From assembly GCA_951802195.1 (NCBI GenBank), contig OX637625.1:310001-374000 (forward strand): a stretch of 64,000 bases of DNA, read 5' to 3'. The notes under the pieces were generated by a model. That model made no database searches, was not told the DNA's origin, and saw only the letters and a list, made by a program, of their open reading frames with translations. Positions 11,491 through 23,465 of this stretch are shown in pieces. Position numbers and translations under genes: made by a program. Positions within the stretch are counted from its first letter, which is position 1; the number at the start of each line of letters is the position of its first letter. The stretch is from Tausonia pullulans (Eukaryota > Basidiomycota > Tremellomycetes > Cystofilobasidiales > Mrakiaceae).

Positions 11491-12682
11491 ATGGCCACCC
11501 GTCTCCAGTTCGAGAACTCCTCCGACATCGGCGTCTTCTCCAAAGTGAGGCCGGACAGTGGACGCACGCACCCAGTCCAGCCGAGACCCACGTCCCGCCG
11601 CCTCGTTCCTCTCTGTCCTCTGGTCTCCCAGATCGAGTTCGGTAGAGGAGCGCGCCGGAAGGCGATGGGCCTTTTCCTGGTTCTGCCTGCGTGCGACCGA
11701 GCACGACGCGTCCAGACCGTATGAGAACTTTGGCTGACCCACCTGTTGCCTCAGCTTACCAACGCCTACTGCCTCACTGCCGTCGGAGGCTCCGTCAACT
11801 TCTACTCTCACTTCGAGAGCGAGCTCCAGGACGTCATCCCCATCGTCAACACGACGATCGGTGGAACTCGCATCATCGGCCGGCTCTGCGCTGGTAAGTC
11901 GTCTGACCGTCGCACGCGCATGCCCTCTCCTCGATCGTGGCCTGACTGTTTCTGTCCCCTCCGTCCTAAGGCAACCGGCACGGACTCCTCGTCCCCAACT
12001 CGACGACCGACCAGGAACTCCAGCACCTCCGGAACTCCCTCCCTCCTTCCGTAGCTATCCAGCGCGTCGAGGAGCGTCTCTCGGCCCTCGGAAACGTCAT
12101 TGCATGCAACGACTACGTCGCGCTCGTCCACCCGGACATTGACCGTGAGACGGAGGAGATCATCGCCGACGTCCTCAAGGTCGAGGTCTTCAGGCAGACG
12201 GTCGCGAACAATGTCCTCGTCGGGTCGTACTGTGCTCTGAGCAACCAGGGTGGACTTGTTCACCCGAGCACGTCGCGGGTTGAGCAGGAGGAGCTGAGCA
12301 GTCTGCTTCAGGTTCCGCTGGTCGTGAGTGCTTATCTCTCCTTTCGAGGTCCTTTCGAGGTGGTTTGAGCTGGTCATGAGCGTATGAGCGACGCGACGCG
12401 TCTGTTGCCTCAGCCTCCTGTCCTTTTCTCACTGTTGTCTACCCTCCGATCCTGCCGCTTACCACCACCACCTCTTTGTCCCGATTCCAGGCCGGAACCG
12501 TCAACCGCGGATCCGACGTCATTGGCGCTGGACTCGTCGTCAACGATTGGTGCGCTTTCACAGGAATTGACACGACGGCAACCGAGACCAGCGTTATCGA
12601 GGCGACGTTCAAGCTCCAGGGCCAGAGCTCGATGGCGATCGTTGAGGAGATGCGCGAGTCGCTTATTGATAACTACGCATAG
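11491..12682 (+). CDS. TIF6: Eukaryotic translation initiation factor 6 (60S anti-association and biogenesis factor)
   Basis: Binds uL14 on the 60S subunit, is needed for nuclear 60S maturation and blocks premature joining to 40S; released in the cytoplasm by Efl1/Sdo1. Four exons (11491-11544, 11755-11893, 11971-12323, 12491-12682) give 245 residues, the exact family length. The start [18 protein letters not shown] is the canonical eIF6 N terminus, and [38 protein letters not shown] and [20 protein letters not shown] show the conserved five-fold pentein repeats in order. Nothing is missing. It shares a divergent promoter with TIM9. Confidence 0.97.
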
Positions 12683-14163
12683 AATGGGCCCACGGTTATT
12701 CTCCTGATTTCCTTGTCGTCTGAGAGACGAAAGCATGCAGAGCAGCTTCGCTAGTTCGCTGCTGCCTAAGGACAAAACCGGTTATCCTTATCCTCCTTGT
12801 CGTTCGGTCTTACGCGTTCACATATGACCTCAAGCAAGGGTCTCTTAACGCACTCGCATTCTGCGACTAGCTCGTGCCACACTGCAGCCGCGTGCGCTCA
12901 CAGACAAACGGCCAGCCACGATTCAGGTGGCATGACGAGGTACATAGTTCACACGAGAGGGCGATATTATCCGAAAGAGACATGGGGAAAAAGAAAAACT
13001 TCTTAGCACCCCGAGTCGGAGGCCCATGTTATTTCGAGATTCCGACGTGATGCTGACTGACAATGTGAAAAGAACCAGGTCGCATCATTCCTTTGCGCTG
13101 TCAAACTGACGGTTGGTTGAGTGAGCGAGGATGAAACTGGGACGACAGACAACTTACATCTAAAGAAACCTAGAGACTTCCGAGGCGTGGTAGGGAGATA
13201 CTTGAGCATAGGCTGAGATACATAGGACCTATGCCGAGATAGACGGAAACGTGACGGCGCATGGAGGTTGGGAGAAGTATACCAAAAGTGATTGGGCAAG
13301 CTGGCTCAACCATATCTTCTCCAAAGCGTCAACCTTAGTCCAACGCAGCTGCATCTGAGCGCCTGGAAGCCGTTCGTTGAGCCTAACGTCTGTTTTCTTC
13401 CGCAAATAATCCTGTGAATCGCCAGTCGATCGACCATCTCAAGCGCGCCGTGCGAACGCTGGGCCCAGAAAATTCACAGGTGGGAGAGAGCTCCTCCTTC
13501 GGAGCCCCCTCCCGGCCTTTCTCCTCATCTTTGTCCTCCTGAGAGACTGTTCCCTCAGCTTTCTCCATGCTGTCTCGATCCCGAGCTATTCTGGCACTTC
13601 GACAATATTGTGGTTTCGAGACAAGGATGGTTTGATGGTTTGAACTTCGCGAGAAATCTTTTTGTTCAATTCCATGCACGAGGGAGCGCAGCTGCAGATG
13701 GAAGTCGCAATACCAGCTAGCTCCACTGTCAGCTCCAAACGTATGCTGGACCTATTCAGGTTGCCATTTCAGACAAAGAGAGATGGGTCAGGCCTAGACT
13801 GGTCGTCGACCATGTGGCTGGGAAATTCAAGAAAGCCTGAGCTGGAATCGAGAGACTGCCTGCAATTTTCAATGGCTTGGAAATGCGCCCAATGGCACGG
13901 CCAGTCGCGTCTGAAAAGGTGAGAGGATCGTCATCCTGAGCATGCCAGGACGGCTCAGAGCCCCAAGTATATCCATTTCTCGGGGTAGAAGCTATTGGAT
14001 TGATGTAGAAGACGACAAGAAGGCATGGCCTCCTGCAAGCACTCATCTTCTCGCCTAACAGCCCCCTCGTTCGACGTGGACCACGGACCCTCATTCTTTG
14101 CTAATGAGTTATATGCATTTTTCCTGTTTCTACGTCAAAAGGTAGAGAGAGAGATGGTCCGCT
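12683..14163. other. Convergent intergenic region, no gene seen
   Basis: About 1.5 kb between the 3' ends of TIF6 and the aldehyde dehydrogenase gene. I find only short frames without domains; the longest (13383-13679, minus) is charged and featureless. No tRNA, repeat or transposon ends are visible. Confidence 0.35.
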
Positions 14164-16772
14164 CTAGAAAGATCCCCAGGCGAGATCTACAAGTCCCTCG
14201 ATACTCTGCCGGATGCTCGAGCCGTACAGTAATCGGGTGAGCCCCCGGACGAACTGCCAGGACTTTTGAGAAGACTTGACCGGGTAGTCTGAGCGCCCAG
14301 ACCACAGGCATGTGTGTTAGATAATGCGAAATTGGGAATGGGAGAGAGGCCCGCTCGCCAGACTCACCGACCGGGGGAGGGATTGATGTCTGGATCGTCG
14401 AGAAGAAGCGGTCCGTCGAAATGGCCTGAAAGACAGTAAACGCTCCAAATCTCAGCGCTCTGAAGAGAGAGAGAATGAGAGAGAAGAAGATGCAGATGGG
14501 CACCTTGATGTTGCAGATTCCACGGAGGCCCTCGATGCCGCTGAAGCGACCGTAGCCAGAGGCCTTACAGCCCCCTGTTGCATGCGCAGCGCAAAGTCCG
14601 CGTCAGACTTGGTTAGGAGAAGGGAAAATCACGCCAAGGGCGAAAGTCAATCGCACCAAAAGGAAGGCCCATCATGTAAGTCGCTCCGAAATCGTTGATG
14701 CTGACCATACCACACTCGAGCCGGTGGGCGACGTCCTCACACTGGCGCTTGTTCCGGCCGTATACGGAGGCTCCGAGACTAGGGGAATCTTGTCAGGGAC
14801 AGAAGGAAACAAGCTAAGACAGCTGGACTGACCCGTAGCGAGACGAATTGGCGATATCGACAGCCTCATCGACCGACTCGTACGAGAGAATGCAAAGAAT
14901 CGGTCCAAATACTATAACAAAAGCGCAATGTCAGCTAGCCTCATTTCCCTTATAGAGTCGGTCGACCTACCCTCCTCGCTCGCGACGTCCATCTCCATAG
15001 TCACATCCGCCAGCAGCGTCGGCTCAAAAAACGCTTCATCCCTTTCCCCGTCAACTCTCTTGCCACCACAGAGGAGCCGAGCGCCCATCTTGACGGCTTG
15101 CTGGACGCGTCGCTCCAGGTCGTCGAACCGCGCGTTCGAGATCATCGAACCGCAATCGATCGGGCGGTCAGAGGGGTCGGTCGGGAGGGAGGAGGCAAGG
15201 TGGAGGGCGTCGATGCGGGTTTTGAGGGCCAATTCGAGAGCCGGAAGGAGAGGGCGGTGGACAATGAAACGCTCAGTGGCTACCGGCGTGTGATCAGTCA
15301 CTATACTGGCGAGCGATGGAAGGATGAGAACACACCAATACATCCCTGCCCGACGCTCTGGAAGACACTGCGCATGAATGTCGACTCAAACGTTTTAACA
15401 TCGGCTCCTGGTAGGAGGATAGCAGGGTCTATTGACAAAGCCAACTCAGCGCAAGCCTGCTTTGGGGGAAATGAGCACTCGTTGCCAGCCCACCTTTCCC
15501 ACCGAGCTCCATGCAGCAAGGGACGAGGTTCTTGACAGCCGAGGCGGCTACATTGCGCGCGACCTGCTCCGACCCCTGAAGAAAGTGACGAAGAGTCAGC
15601 TCGAGGGCTTGAAGCGATTTCAATGAACAATGAATGGGCTTGCAATGAAGGTGATGTGCCGAATCAAAGGGTGCTCTGTTAAGGCTGAAGCCTCCTCTGG
15701 GTAGCAGACGACGAGCTGAACAAGTTCGGGACTAAAGCCGCAGGCCTCGATGCAGGTTCGGACAGCGTTGATAAAGAAGGCGCTCGACCAGGCGACCTGT
15801 TCGCTGCACTTGACGACGATGGCGTTGCCGGCAAATAGGGCAGCGGTGATGGGACCGAGGGCATTGTGGAAGGGGTAGTTCCACGAGACACAGGCTGTGA
15901 CGGTCCCGAGGGGCTCATACAGGACGACCGACTTCTTGTGAGCGAGGATCAGGCTTCCCGGGCGCGACTCATCAGGTGCAAGGGTGTTCTCGCCGTGCTT
16001 GAGAAGCCACTCTATCCGAGTGCAGACAGTGAGGATCTCGCCGAACGCGCTGTCAAGCACTAGAAAGGAGATCAGAGGGAGAGTAGCAAGGAGCGCAGTG
16101 TTCCGTCGGGGTCTGAAACACATACTCGTCTTGCCCGTGTCACGAGCGCCGACGCAGCTGATTTCTTCCATATTATCGACGGTCCACTTTAGTAGGCTCC
16201 GCATGAGCTTGCGCCTCTGGCGGAAGGACGACTGCCGCCACGTCTTCTGAGCAGCGTCGGCTTTACGGACTTTGGCGTCGATGGCCTCCCTCGAGTCGGC
16301 AACGACGGCTGGTAGGGGAGCCTCGTATCAATGTCTGTTGGGAAATCATACAAACAAGGGGTCACAGTACTGACTGGCGATGTGAAGGTTCGTGGACGGG
16401 TCAAAGCAGGTGATGTATTTGGTGTCAGAAGACGGCAAGCTGGAGGCAGGGAGAAGCGACACGTCCTCGAGGTGGGACGACAGCGACGGCCGTGCGAGCT
16501 TGACGCCCTTCCAGCCTCGCGAACTCTCCTGTATTTTCGGCCGGCATACATTCAGTAGTAATTTTTGGACCTAAAACGCTTATGGGGCCACGACGGACCG
16601 GAGGGAATGCGACCGAGAAGAAGATAGTGTCGCGCGATTCGCGGAGGGCGAGTTTCGCAATGAGGTACGTGAGCGCGACGGTGAAGAGCGCGAGGCCAAC
16701 GTCCAGGGGACGTTCGAGGATAATGGGTGGCAAGAGGTCCTTCGCCAGTCGGTGAACGATGGACGGGAGCAT
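14164..16772 (-). CDS. MSC7: Membrane-anchored aldehyde dehydrogenase, Msc7 type
   Basis: NAD(P)-dependent aldehyde dehydrogenase superfamily; yeast Msc7 is an ER-localised member of unclear substrate. The start at 16772 is followed by an N-terminal membrane span (about residues 22-44, including VGLALFTVALTYLIAKLAL). The catalytic domain is spread over about ten exons: NYPFHNALGPITAALFAGNA, the CMELGGK segment with the general-base Glu, and the nucleophile Cys in SVFQSVGQGCIG. Cofactor-binding VFGPIL and the late GGCKASGYGR element follow. The final exon, reached through an intron ending at about 14273, encodes DYPVKSSQKSWQFVRGL and stops at 14164. Family and activity are clear; the first intron donor (GTTTTA, near 16556) is weak and uncertain. 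Confidence 0.88.
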
Positions 16773-17194
16773 GGCGAGGCGAGTAGTGATGGACGTCGAA
16801 GGGAAGAGAGATGATCCAAGCGTCGTCGACGCGTCCTCGCCGCGTCGTCTCGAGCCACTCCCAGCGCATGGGCCGTCCCCAGAGAACGTCGGCTTGGCGC
16901 CTCAATCGGTGCTGCCCGATCTCCCAGTAGCATCTACGCAGGTCTGCTGTAAGCCAGACATCGCCTCTCGTAAATGATAGACGAGCTTCTGTGCGCGAGA
17001 GGTAGCAGACGCTCGCCAATGTGCTCTTTGTCCGCTACGGTGTGACAGGGCGTACACAGGGGGCTTTTAGAGTTCTCGTATGGTCTCGTATGGTCTCGCA
17101 TGGTCATCTCAACTCGCACACGCATATCAAGCTCTTGGAAGGATCTTCCTTCGCTCGTTCCTTCCTCCGACCACTAGCTCCGATCTCTTCTGCC
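16773..17194. promoter_or_regulatory. Divergent promoter region, MSC7 / secreted protein
   Basis: About 420 bases between start codons. A short direct repeat, TGGTCTCG(T/C)A, is present three times in tandem at about 17081-17104. No recognised operator. Confidence 0.35.
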
Positions 17195-18294
17195 ATGCTC
17201 GCCAACCTCCTCGCCCTCCTCGCCCTCTCGGCTGTCGTCCCCTCTACACAAGCGTACGAGTACAACGCAGGTGTGTCTACCCTCTCCTGGCTGTACTTCA
17301 CTCTCAATGTCGGTGCTCGAGACAACAGGCAGACGAGTCAGGCTGACCCCTCTGCCTTCCTCATCCCTTGCCCTGCTTTCTTCAGGACTCGTCCCTTCGT
17401 TCGCGCACAAGTCCGCCTATTGTGGACCGATCAGCATGGTAGTCAGTATTCAGACAGGTACACGCCTCTTGGCGGATACTCTCGCCCGGCTGATCCCCGC
17501 TCCTCGCCCCGTCCAGATTTCTGCCGGACCCAACAACACCTTCGCGAACAGCACGCCTCCGTACAGCCTCGTCGTCTACAACGCTACGTTCGTCGTCGAT
17601 GACAAAGGAATGCACTTTGACAAAGTCCCTCTCGAAGCCAAATCTGGCATCGACCCAGTCAGTCGCTCGGTGCTCTTTCTCAGGCCTCTCCCGCGCGCCC
17701 TCCGGTGACACCTGCCCCCATCCGACGTCAGATCGAGACCGTCGTCCTCCCCGACGCCAAGGTCAACGAGACGCTCAACACCCTTTCGTTCAGCTGGGTG
17801 GTCGACGTCCCGTACGGCAACTACATGTGCGACTAGACCTCTCTCCGAGTCTCGACTCGCGCGCAGGTCTGACCCCCCAGCGTCCCCCCTCTTGGGTCTG
17901 TAGCATCGGAGACCTGATCGATTCGACGTCCAAGATCATCGATAACAACACCGTTTTCGCCGTCTGGGTCGGCAAGGGCGAGAGGACCTGCAAGTGAGCC
18001 CAGTCCGACGCCGCCTCAATGTTCCCGAGCTGACGCCCTCCACCTCCGCTCGCATCCGCCAACCCACTTGTCTTTCATCCTCGCAGCCAGTCGACGTCAG
18101 TCTCTTGACACCCTTTCCCGGTCGCTTTCCCGATCGCTCCCCGCCCTCTGACGCTCCAACTCTTGGCTCTTCCTTCCAGGCTCAACCTCCAGTACGACCC
18201 TTCCTCCATGTCGAGTGGAGCGCTGGGGTTGGTCGTGACCTCATCCGCTGCGATGGGCGTCGCCGCGCTCGTCGGATTGGGATTGCTGCTCTAG
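17195..18294 (+). CDS. Small secreted protein with GPI-anchor-like C terminus
   Basis: Not matched to a named family. Seven exons (17195-17270, 17386-17438, 17517-17657, 17732-17826, 17904-17993, 18087-18095, 18180-18294) give about 192 residues. The start MLANLLALLALSAVVPSTQA is a clear signal peptide. The mature part has several N-glycosylation sequons (NNT, NST, NAT, NET, NNT) and a few cysteines. The C terminus is a Ser/Gly-rich cleavage-like site followed by a hydrophobic tail ending directly at the stop (AALVGLGLLL), as in GPI-anchored wall or surface proteins. Exon 6 is only 9 bases (Asn-Gln-Ser-Thr), demanded by phase. The exon 2 donor (after 17438) has an in-frame alternative nearby. 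Probably a cell-wall or surface protein; function unknown. Confidence 0.72.
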
Positions 18295-20181
18295 ACTCTC
18301 CTCCCGCCCGCAGAGAGAGGACGGCCGAGACGGGACGATGATCACGCGCCCACCTACGTTCTCTTTACCTTTGCGCTGCACCTATTCGTGGGAGCAGTGG
18401 GACAAGGGCTCATCTTTGCCTTGAGCGCAAGTTCTCATTGTCGCGTCTGGTCAGGGGAGATCAACGCGAGATTCAGGGAGACCATCGTGCTCCGTTTCGC
18501 TCCTCTCGTATTACAAGCCTCTCTTCCTAACGCCTAGCTCACCCTCTCATGTTCGTTCGCTCCATTGCCCTGACGTATAAGTCCACCCTCGACGACCATG
18601 CTGCTGTTTCATCAATCAGGGGCCGTCCTTTAAAGCGCATGTACAACCAACGCTGCCACCAAGTCCGCACCGCGAGTCGCTCCTTTTGTCTTTGAATTCC
18701 TCTCTTGCCGGCTTCCCTTTCAACGTGCGACCAAAGATGTGAACTTGGTCGTGTCACCCTCGCCTGCCGCTTCCGCCGCTCGTTAACATATCAACGCCGC
18801 ACCGCCCATCAGCAGCCCAATGATCCCTTGCTCGACCCAAGTTCCGCCAGTCTCGAGGCTGCGCAGCGACAACACCTCGAGTGGCTTCACCAGGTCCTCT
18901 CACACTTTATTCAGGTTGACTACAAAGTGAACTCGTGAACCTGGAGCCACCTTCTCTCATCCCGTCCATCGCTCCATTCACTCGCCTTGTGGACTGCTCG
19001 TGCTCACCCAGCAGTGGCTTGTGTTCTCGGGATATGGGCCAGTGTCTTCCAGGAAGGCCTCCAAAGGCATGACATGATAAGAACGCTCAAGGTCGTCCAC
19101 CTCGGTACGGATTACCTGTCGGTCCCGCCTCGTCCTCGACCTTCCTAAACTTCATGCTGGAAGAGACCAGGCGGATGTCAGTCGATCCCAGTTGGGAGCG
19201 ATTCGACCAGCGGGCGAGCTTCGCTGTTGTGCGGCTGGCCTAGAGTGGGCCATTTCTCGCTGATGAGAAGGGGTCTAGCTATCATTCGAGGAGAGAAGGC
19301 CGTCTTGCTTGTTGTGATTCTCGTTTTGATCGTGCTTGGCTGGCAGAACCCGTCGATGAGAATGAGTAGGGAGGCAGTCGCTGTCGTTTGGGGACGACGA
19401 GACCGAGCCTCCCCCCCCCCCCTCCCTCCGATAGCTGCTGCAAGTAGGTGGGATGGGACATCAAGGGCGATCCTTCCAGCGGTGGGACCGTCCTTCTCGT
19501 ATCTCATTAGCTTTCTGCTCTGAGCCTCAACTGGCGATGAGCGTCCCCCTCCCAGCCCTGCCGTCTCATAACCCGGCACAAGCCGCCCCCAATCAGACCC
19601 TAACGACAAGGAGGACAACGCTAATCGGCTCGTTGATGAGCTGAATCTGGCGTACAGAGGGATGGCGGCCGCAAATGGTGGCCAGACTCCTGGCGGCGGT
19701 CCAGGTCTCACGAAGTAGGAACTGCCTCCCTTTGACTTTGAAGTTCTTTTTCTTCCTTGATACTTCGTGTGTTAGTGTCTTCCCTCTCTTGCTGTCATTC
19801 CTGCCCTTGTTTTCTAACAAGAGCTCGACACACTATCGCTCGGCCGCCCTGCTCTCTTGCTCCTTGCCTTGCCTCCAGTTCTCCTTCGTTGACCTCTTTG
19901 AAGTACGATCGACGCCTCGCTCCCTCGTCTTCCCATCCCAGCACCAAGCTCGGGGAGCCCAGCCCATGGATGACTCCCTCATCCATGCAGCCGCAAGCGT
20001 GTCTGCTTCGTCTTGCACCGTGTCGGGGCGCTCTGGCTGGTCTGGTTTCACATCTTTCTCGGTCTGAAACTTATTATCCCCCTGTCTTGTAGTACTTCAG
20101 GCCAAGCTCCAACATACATAACCATTGCGACTGAAGATTATCCCAAACATCTAGAAAAGAGAACCCGGCGACGGGCGCTGT
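18295..20181. other. Long intergenic region, no confident gene
   Basis: About 1.9 kb between the secreted-protein gene and the 3' end of the sulfite reductase gene. Frames present are short and lack domains. There is a run of about 14 C near 19410 and a C/T-rich tract at 19720-19900. Nothing resembles a tRNA, transposon or duplicated gene piece. Confidence 0.35.
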
Positions 20182-23100
20182 TTAGTAGACCTCGAGGACG
20201 TACCTCTCCGCCTCCTTGAACTCCTCGATCATCGCCTCAGCCCTCTCCCTGCCGACCCCCTTGGAACCATCGATGCTTCCCACGAGCGCCTCGTACACAT
20301 CCGGGACGGGCCACGTCGGTCCACACAGGTAGAAGTAGCCCTTGTCCTTCTCCTCGGGAGCGGTGAGGAGGGAGGAGAGGAGGGCACCGTCCTCGAGCAT
20401 CTTGTGCTGGATGTAGACTTTGGCGGAGGTGTCGCGGGAGAAGGCGAGGCCTGCGTGGGTGAGAACACCGCCACGGAGGTAGGCTTCGATCTCCTCTCTG
20501 CGTGAGGTCGGTTGGAAATCAGCTGGTCTGAAGGAGGCGGAAGGAGAAAGAGAAAGGGGTCGAAAGGCAAACGCACCCATAGAGATACTCCTGGGAGGAG
20601 TAGCGCGAACCAAAGTAGTAGACGAGCGGGCCGACCTCAATGCCCTGCGACTTCTGCCAGGCACGGTGCTGGATGAAGGCGCGGAAGGGAGCGGCACCCG
20701 TTCCGAGACCGGCCATGATGATGGGCTGGGTGTCGAGGGGAGGAAGCTGGTGGAAAGAGAGAGGTCAGCAAAGGATGATAAGAATGAAGTGAGAGGATTG
20801 GCTCGCCCACCTTCATGACGGAAGGCTTGATCGAGACGGTGACCTGCTGGCCAGGCCTGAGGCCTGCGAGGTACCGCGTGCACTGTCCGTAGCGAGGCTT
20901 GCCACTGACGCCGTCCCACTCCACGGTGACGACGAGGAGGTGGACAGAGTCGCCGACAAACTTCTGGGCCGACGAGATTGAGTAGTGCCTCGGGTGAATT
21001 TCGCCGATAAGCGAGACGAGGTCCTCAATTGCGAGATGCTCCTTGAGGCCCGGGAACCTCTGAAGAACATCGGCGTAGGTGACGGTCTCGACCTCAGACC
21101 ACTTTTTGAACATGGACGATCCCTCGGGGGCAGAAATGAACCGAAGCGTGCGGCGCTCCTCCCGATCGGAAGTCTTGCCGACGAGGGCGGCATAGAACGA
21201 CTTCGGCGGGCGACCGAATAGGTCAACCTGCTGCTGGAACATCTGAAGCGCCGTCCGGGTCTCGACCGCTCCAGAGGGGAGTCGGACCGAGATGACGTCC
21301 GAAGGGTCGACGCCGTACCAGGCGAGGAAGTCGCGGACCTCCTGCTCGTCATTCCAACCGTGAACACCGAGAGCCTCGCCGACGGCGTAAGTCAGCCCAG
21401 TGCCGGCCGTAGAGATCTCGAGGTGGAAGACGTTGCGGTCGTACGACGCAGGCGTCAGACGACGGTTCTCCGTGACCGTGGCAAGGTATGTCTTGTCGTG
21501 CTGCGAGGGCATGAGCGCCGCGACGGACGGGGGGGCGTCGGCCGTGGGGGTGACGGAAGAGAAAGCCTCCTTAAAGATAAGGTGAAGCGCCGGGTTGTGC
21601 CACGTGGCCTTGAGGGGCTTGTTCGCGTTGTCCTGAGCTGAGGAGGGAGCGACCGAAGGGAAGGAGGTGAGACCGTCGAGAACGAGCTCGGCGCGCTTCT
21701 CCTCAACAGGCTCCTCACCCTCTCCAGCGGTGGAGAAGGCGAGGGTGTCGATCTCGGCAAGTGCAGCTTCAGCCTGGGCGATGACATCCTTGACGCCGCC
21801 GAGGGCAGCCTCGACGACGGCGCGGACGGGCTCGGGGAGCTTGCCACCCTCGCCAACGCCGGCGTAGAGGAGGAAGAAGGCGACGAGGCCGAGCGCGGTC
21901 TCCTCGCCTTCACCGCCGGTGCCGGTCGAGGGGACGACAAAGACTCGAGCAGCCTTGTCGGCGAGGAACTTACGGTCCTGAACCGAGAGGTTCTCTGCGG
22001 TCGAGGCCTTGTCCCATCCGGGGAGCGAGATGAGGACCGACCCGCCGTGGGCAAGCGAGGCGAGCGCCGACTTGGTTTGGGTGAGTGCGTTGAGCGTCGA
22101 GATGACGATGAGCGAGGACGAGCCCTCAACCGGGGTCGCGGCGAACGGCTTGACCGAGGGAATACCGCGGGAGGGTGCGATCACGAGCGTAGACTGGTCG
22201 AGTGTCGGAATGCTCGAGGTGAGCGTCGCGAGCCGGGTCTCGAGCGCCGCCGACGAAAGGAAAGTCTTGGCGAGGAGGCGGGGAAGGAGCGAGGCCGCAG
22301 GAGTGTAGAGGACCGTCTGCTTCGCGGAGGACTTGTCCTCAGCGGGCTTGGAGAGACCGAGTGAGGACCGAAGGCGCTCGAGGGTGACCTCACCGCCCTT
22401 GATGGCGATCGAAGTGATCTTAGGGACCTTGCCAGACGAAGTGCCAGCGCGGCCAAAGACGGCGCCGATGACGAGCTCCTTGAGGACGGCAGTGCCCTGG
22501 CCGGCCTCGGAGGCCTCCTCAATGACGACAAGCTCGGTAACGGCCTTGCCGGCGTTGGGAAGCGCCTCAACCAGCGTGGAAGTGGGCCAGGGACCGAGGG
22601 CATTGATGGTGAGGACGCCCACGTCCGCGGGGAGACCCGAAGTTCGAAGGAGGGTCGAAGTGTATGACGACGGGACGACGAAGACCTTGGTGGCGGTGTT
22701 TGATCCAGTGTAGGTGAAGGCCTCGAGAACGGAGAAGCCCTTGGTCGAAGCAACGGTCGAGGGCGAACGGATGAGCTCACGTCCGGCAGAAACGCCCTCG
22801 ATGATGTGAATGACATGCGAAGACTGGAGGGCCTGTGAAAGAGGATGTGATGTCAGATTTAGTCAAGAGGCGATGCGGATCAAAGCGCGACGCCGCCATT
22901 GGCTGTCTGTTTATTTGCTCACCTCGTCTTCGTAGATGGCATGCGCGTTGCGGACAATCTCGTCGGCCGAGCCGGAGAAGATGACGGCGAACGACTCGGG
23001 GATCACCGGGAGGAGCGCGGTAATCTGGGCAAGCGACGATGTGGGCCCGTCAAGAGGACGGTCCGCGGCGGGGAGCGCGAGCGCAAGGTGGATGACGAGG

Positions 23101-23465
23101 CGGCCACCTTTGGCGGTCGGCTCAGGGAGCTCAGCAAGCGAGGGCAGGAGCAGAGGGAGCGTCGGGCCCGAGATGAGCGCAGAGGCCGACTCGCCCTGGG
23201 CTTGGCGGAGATAACCAGCGAGCGAGGAGCCAGCGCCGAGGCGGGACTGGAGCTCCCAGACCTGGGCCGAGGTGCGGCCGGAGGGGTTCGGGAGCGGGAA
23301 ACCAGCGAGCTTGCCCGTGTCGAAGAGAGCGAGGACGGACGAGTGGACCGAGGCGAGGTGAGCGATGTGGGTAAGTGGCGTGGTCGTGGTGGTTGAAACC
23401 TTGGGCGAGGGAGCGCGCGAGGGCTGGACGGTAGAAGTCGCCGAGGGGATCGCGGACGAGGCCAT
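20182..23465 (-). CDS. MET10: Sulfite reductase [NADPH] flavoprotein (alpha) component
   Basis: FAD subunit of assimilatory sulfite reductase, passing electrons from NADPH to the Met5-type beta subunit that makes sulfide for cysteine and methionine. Four exons (23465-22923, 22832-20811, 20746-20577, 20497-20182) give 1016 residues. The N-terminal half (about 1-620) is the pyruvate:ferredoxin-oxidoreductase-like region typical of fungal Met10. The C-terminal half is the FAD/NADPH module: PRHYSISSAQKF (FAD, R-x-Y-S), CTRYLAGLRPGQ, GLGTGAAPFRAFIQHR (NADPH), YYFGSRYSSQEYLY, and a terminal KGYFYLCGP then VLEVY. There is no FMN/flavodoxin domain, as in yeast Met10, where it sits on the partner subunit. 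The sequence is complete and looks active. Confidence 0.96.
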
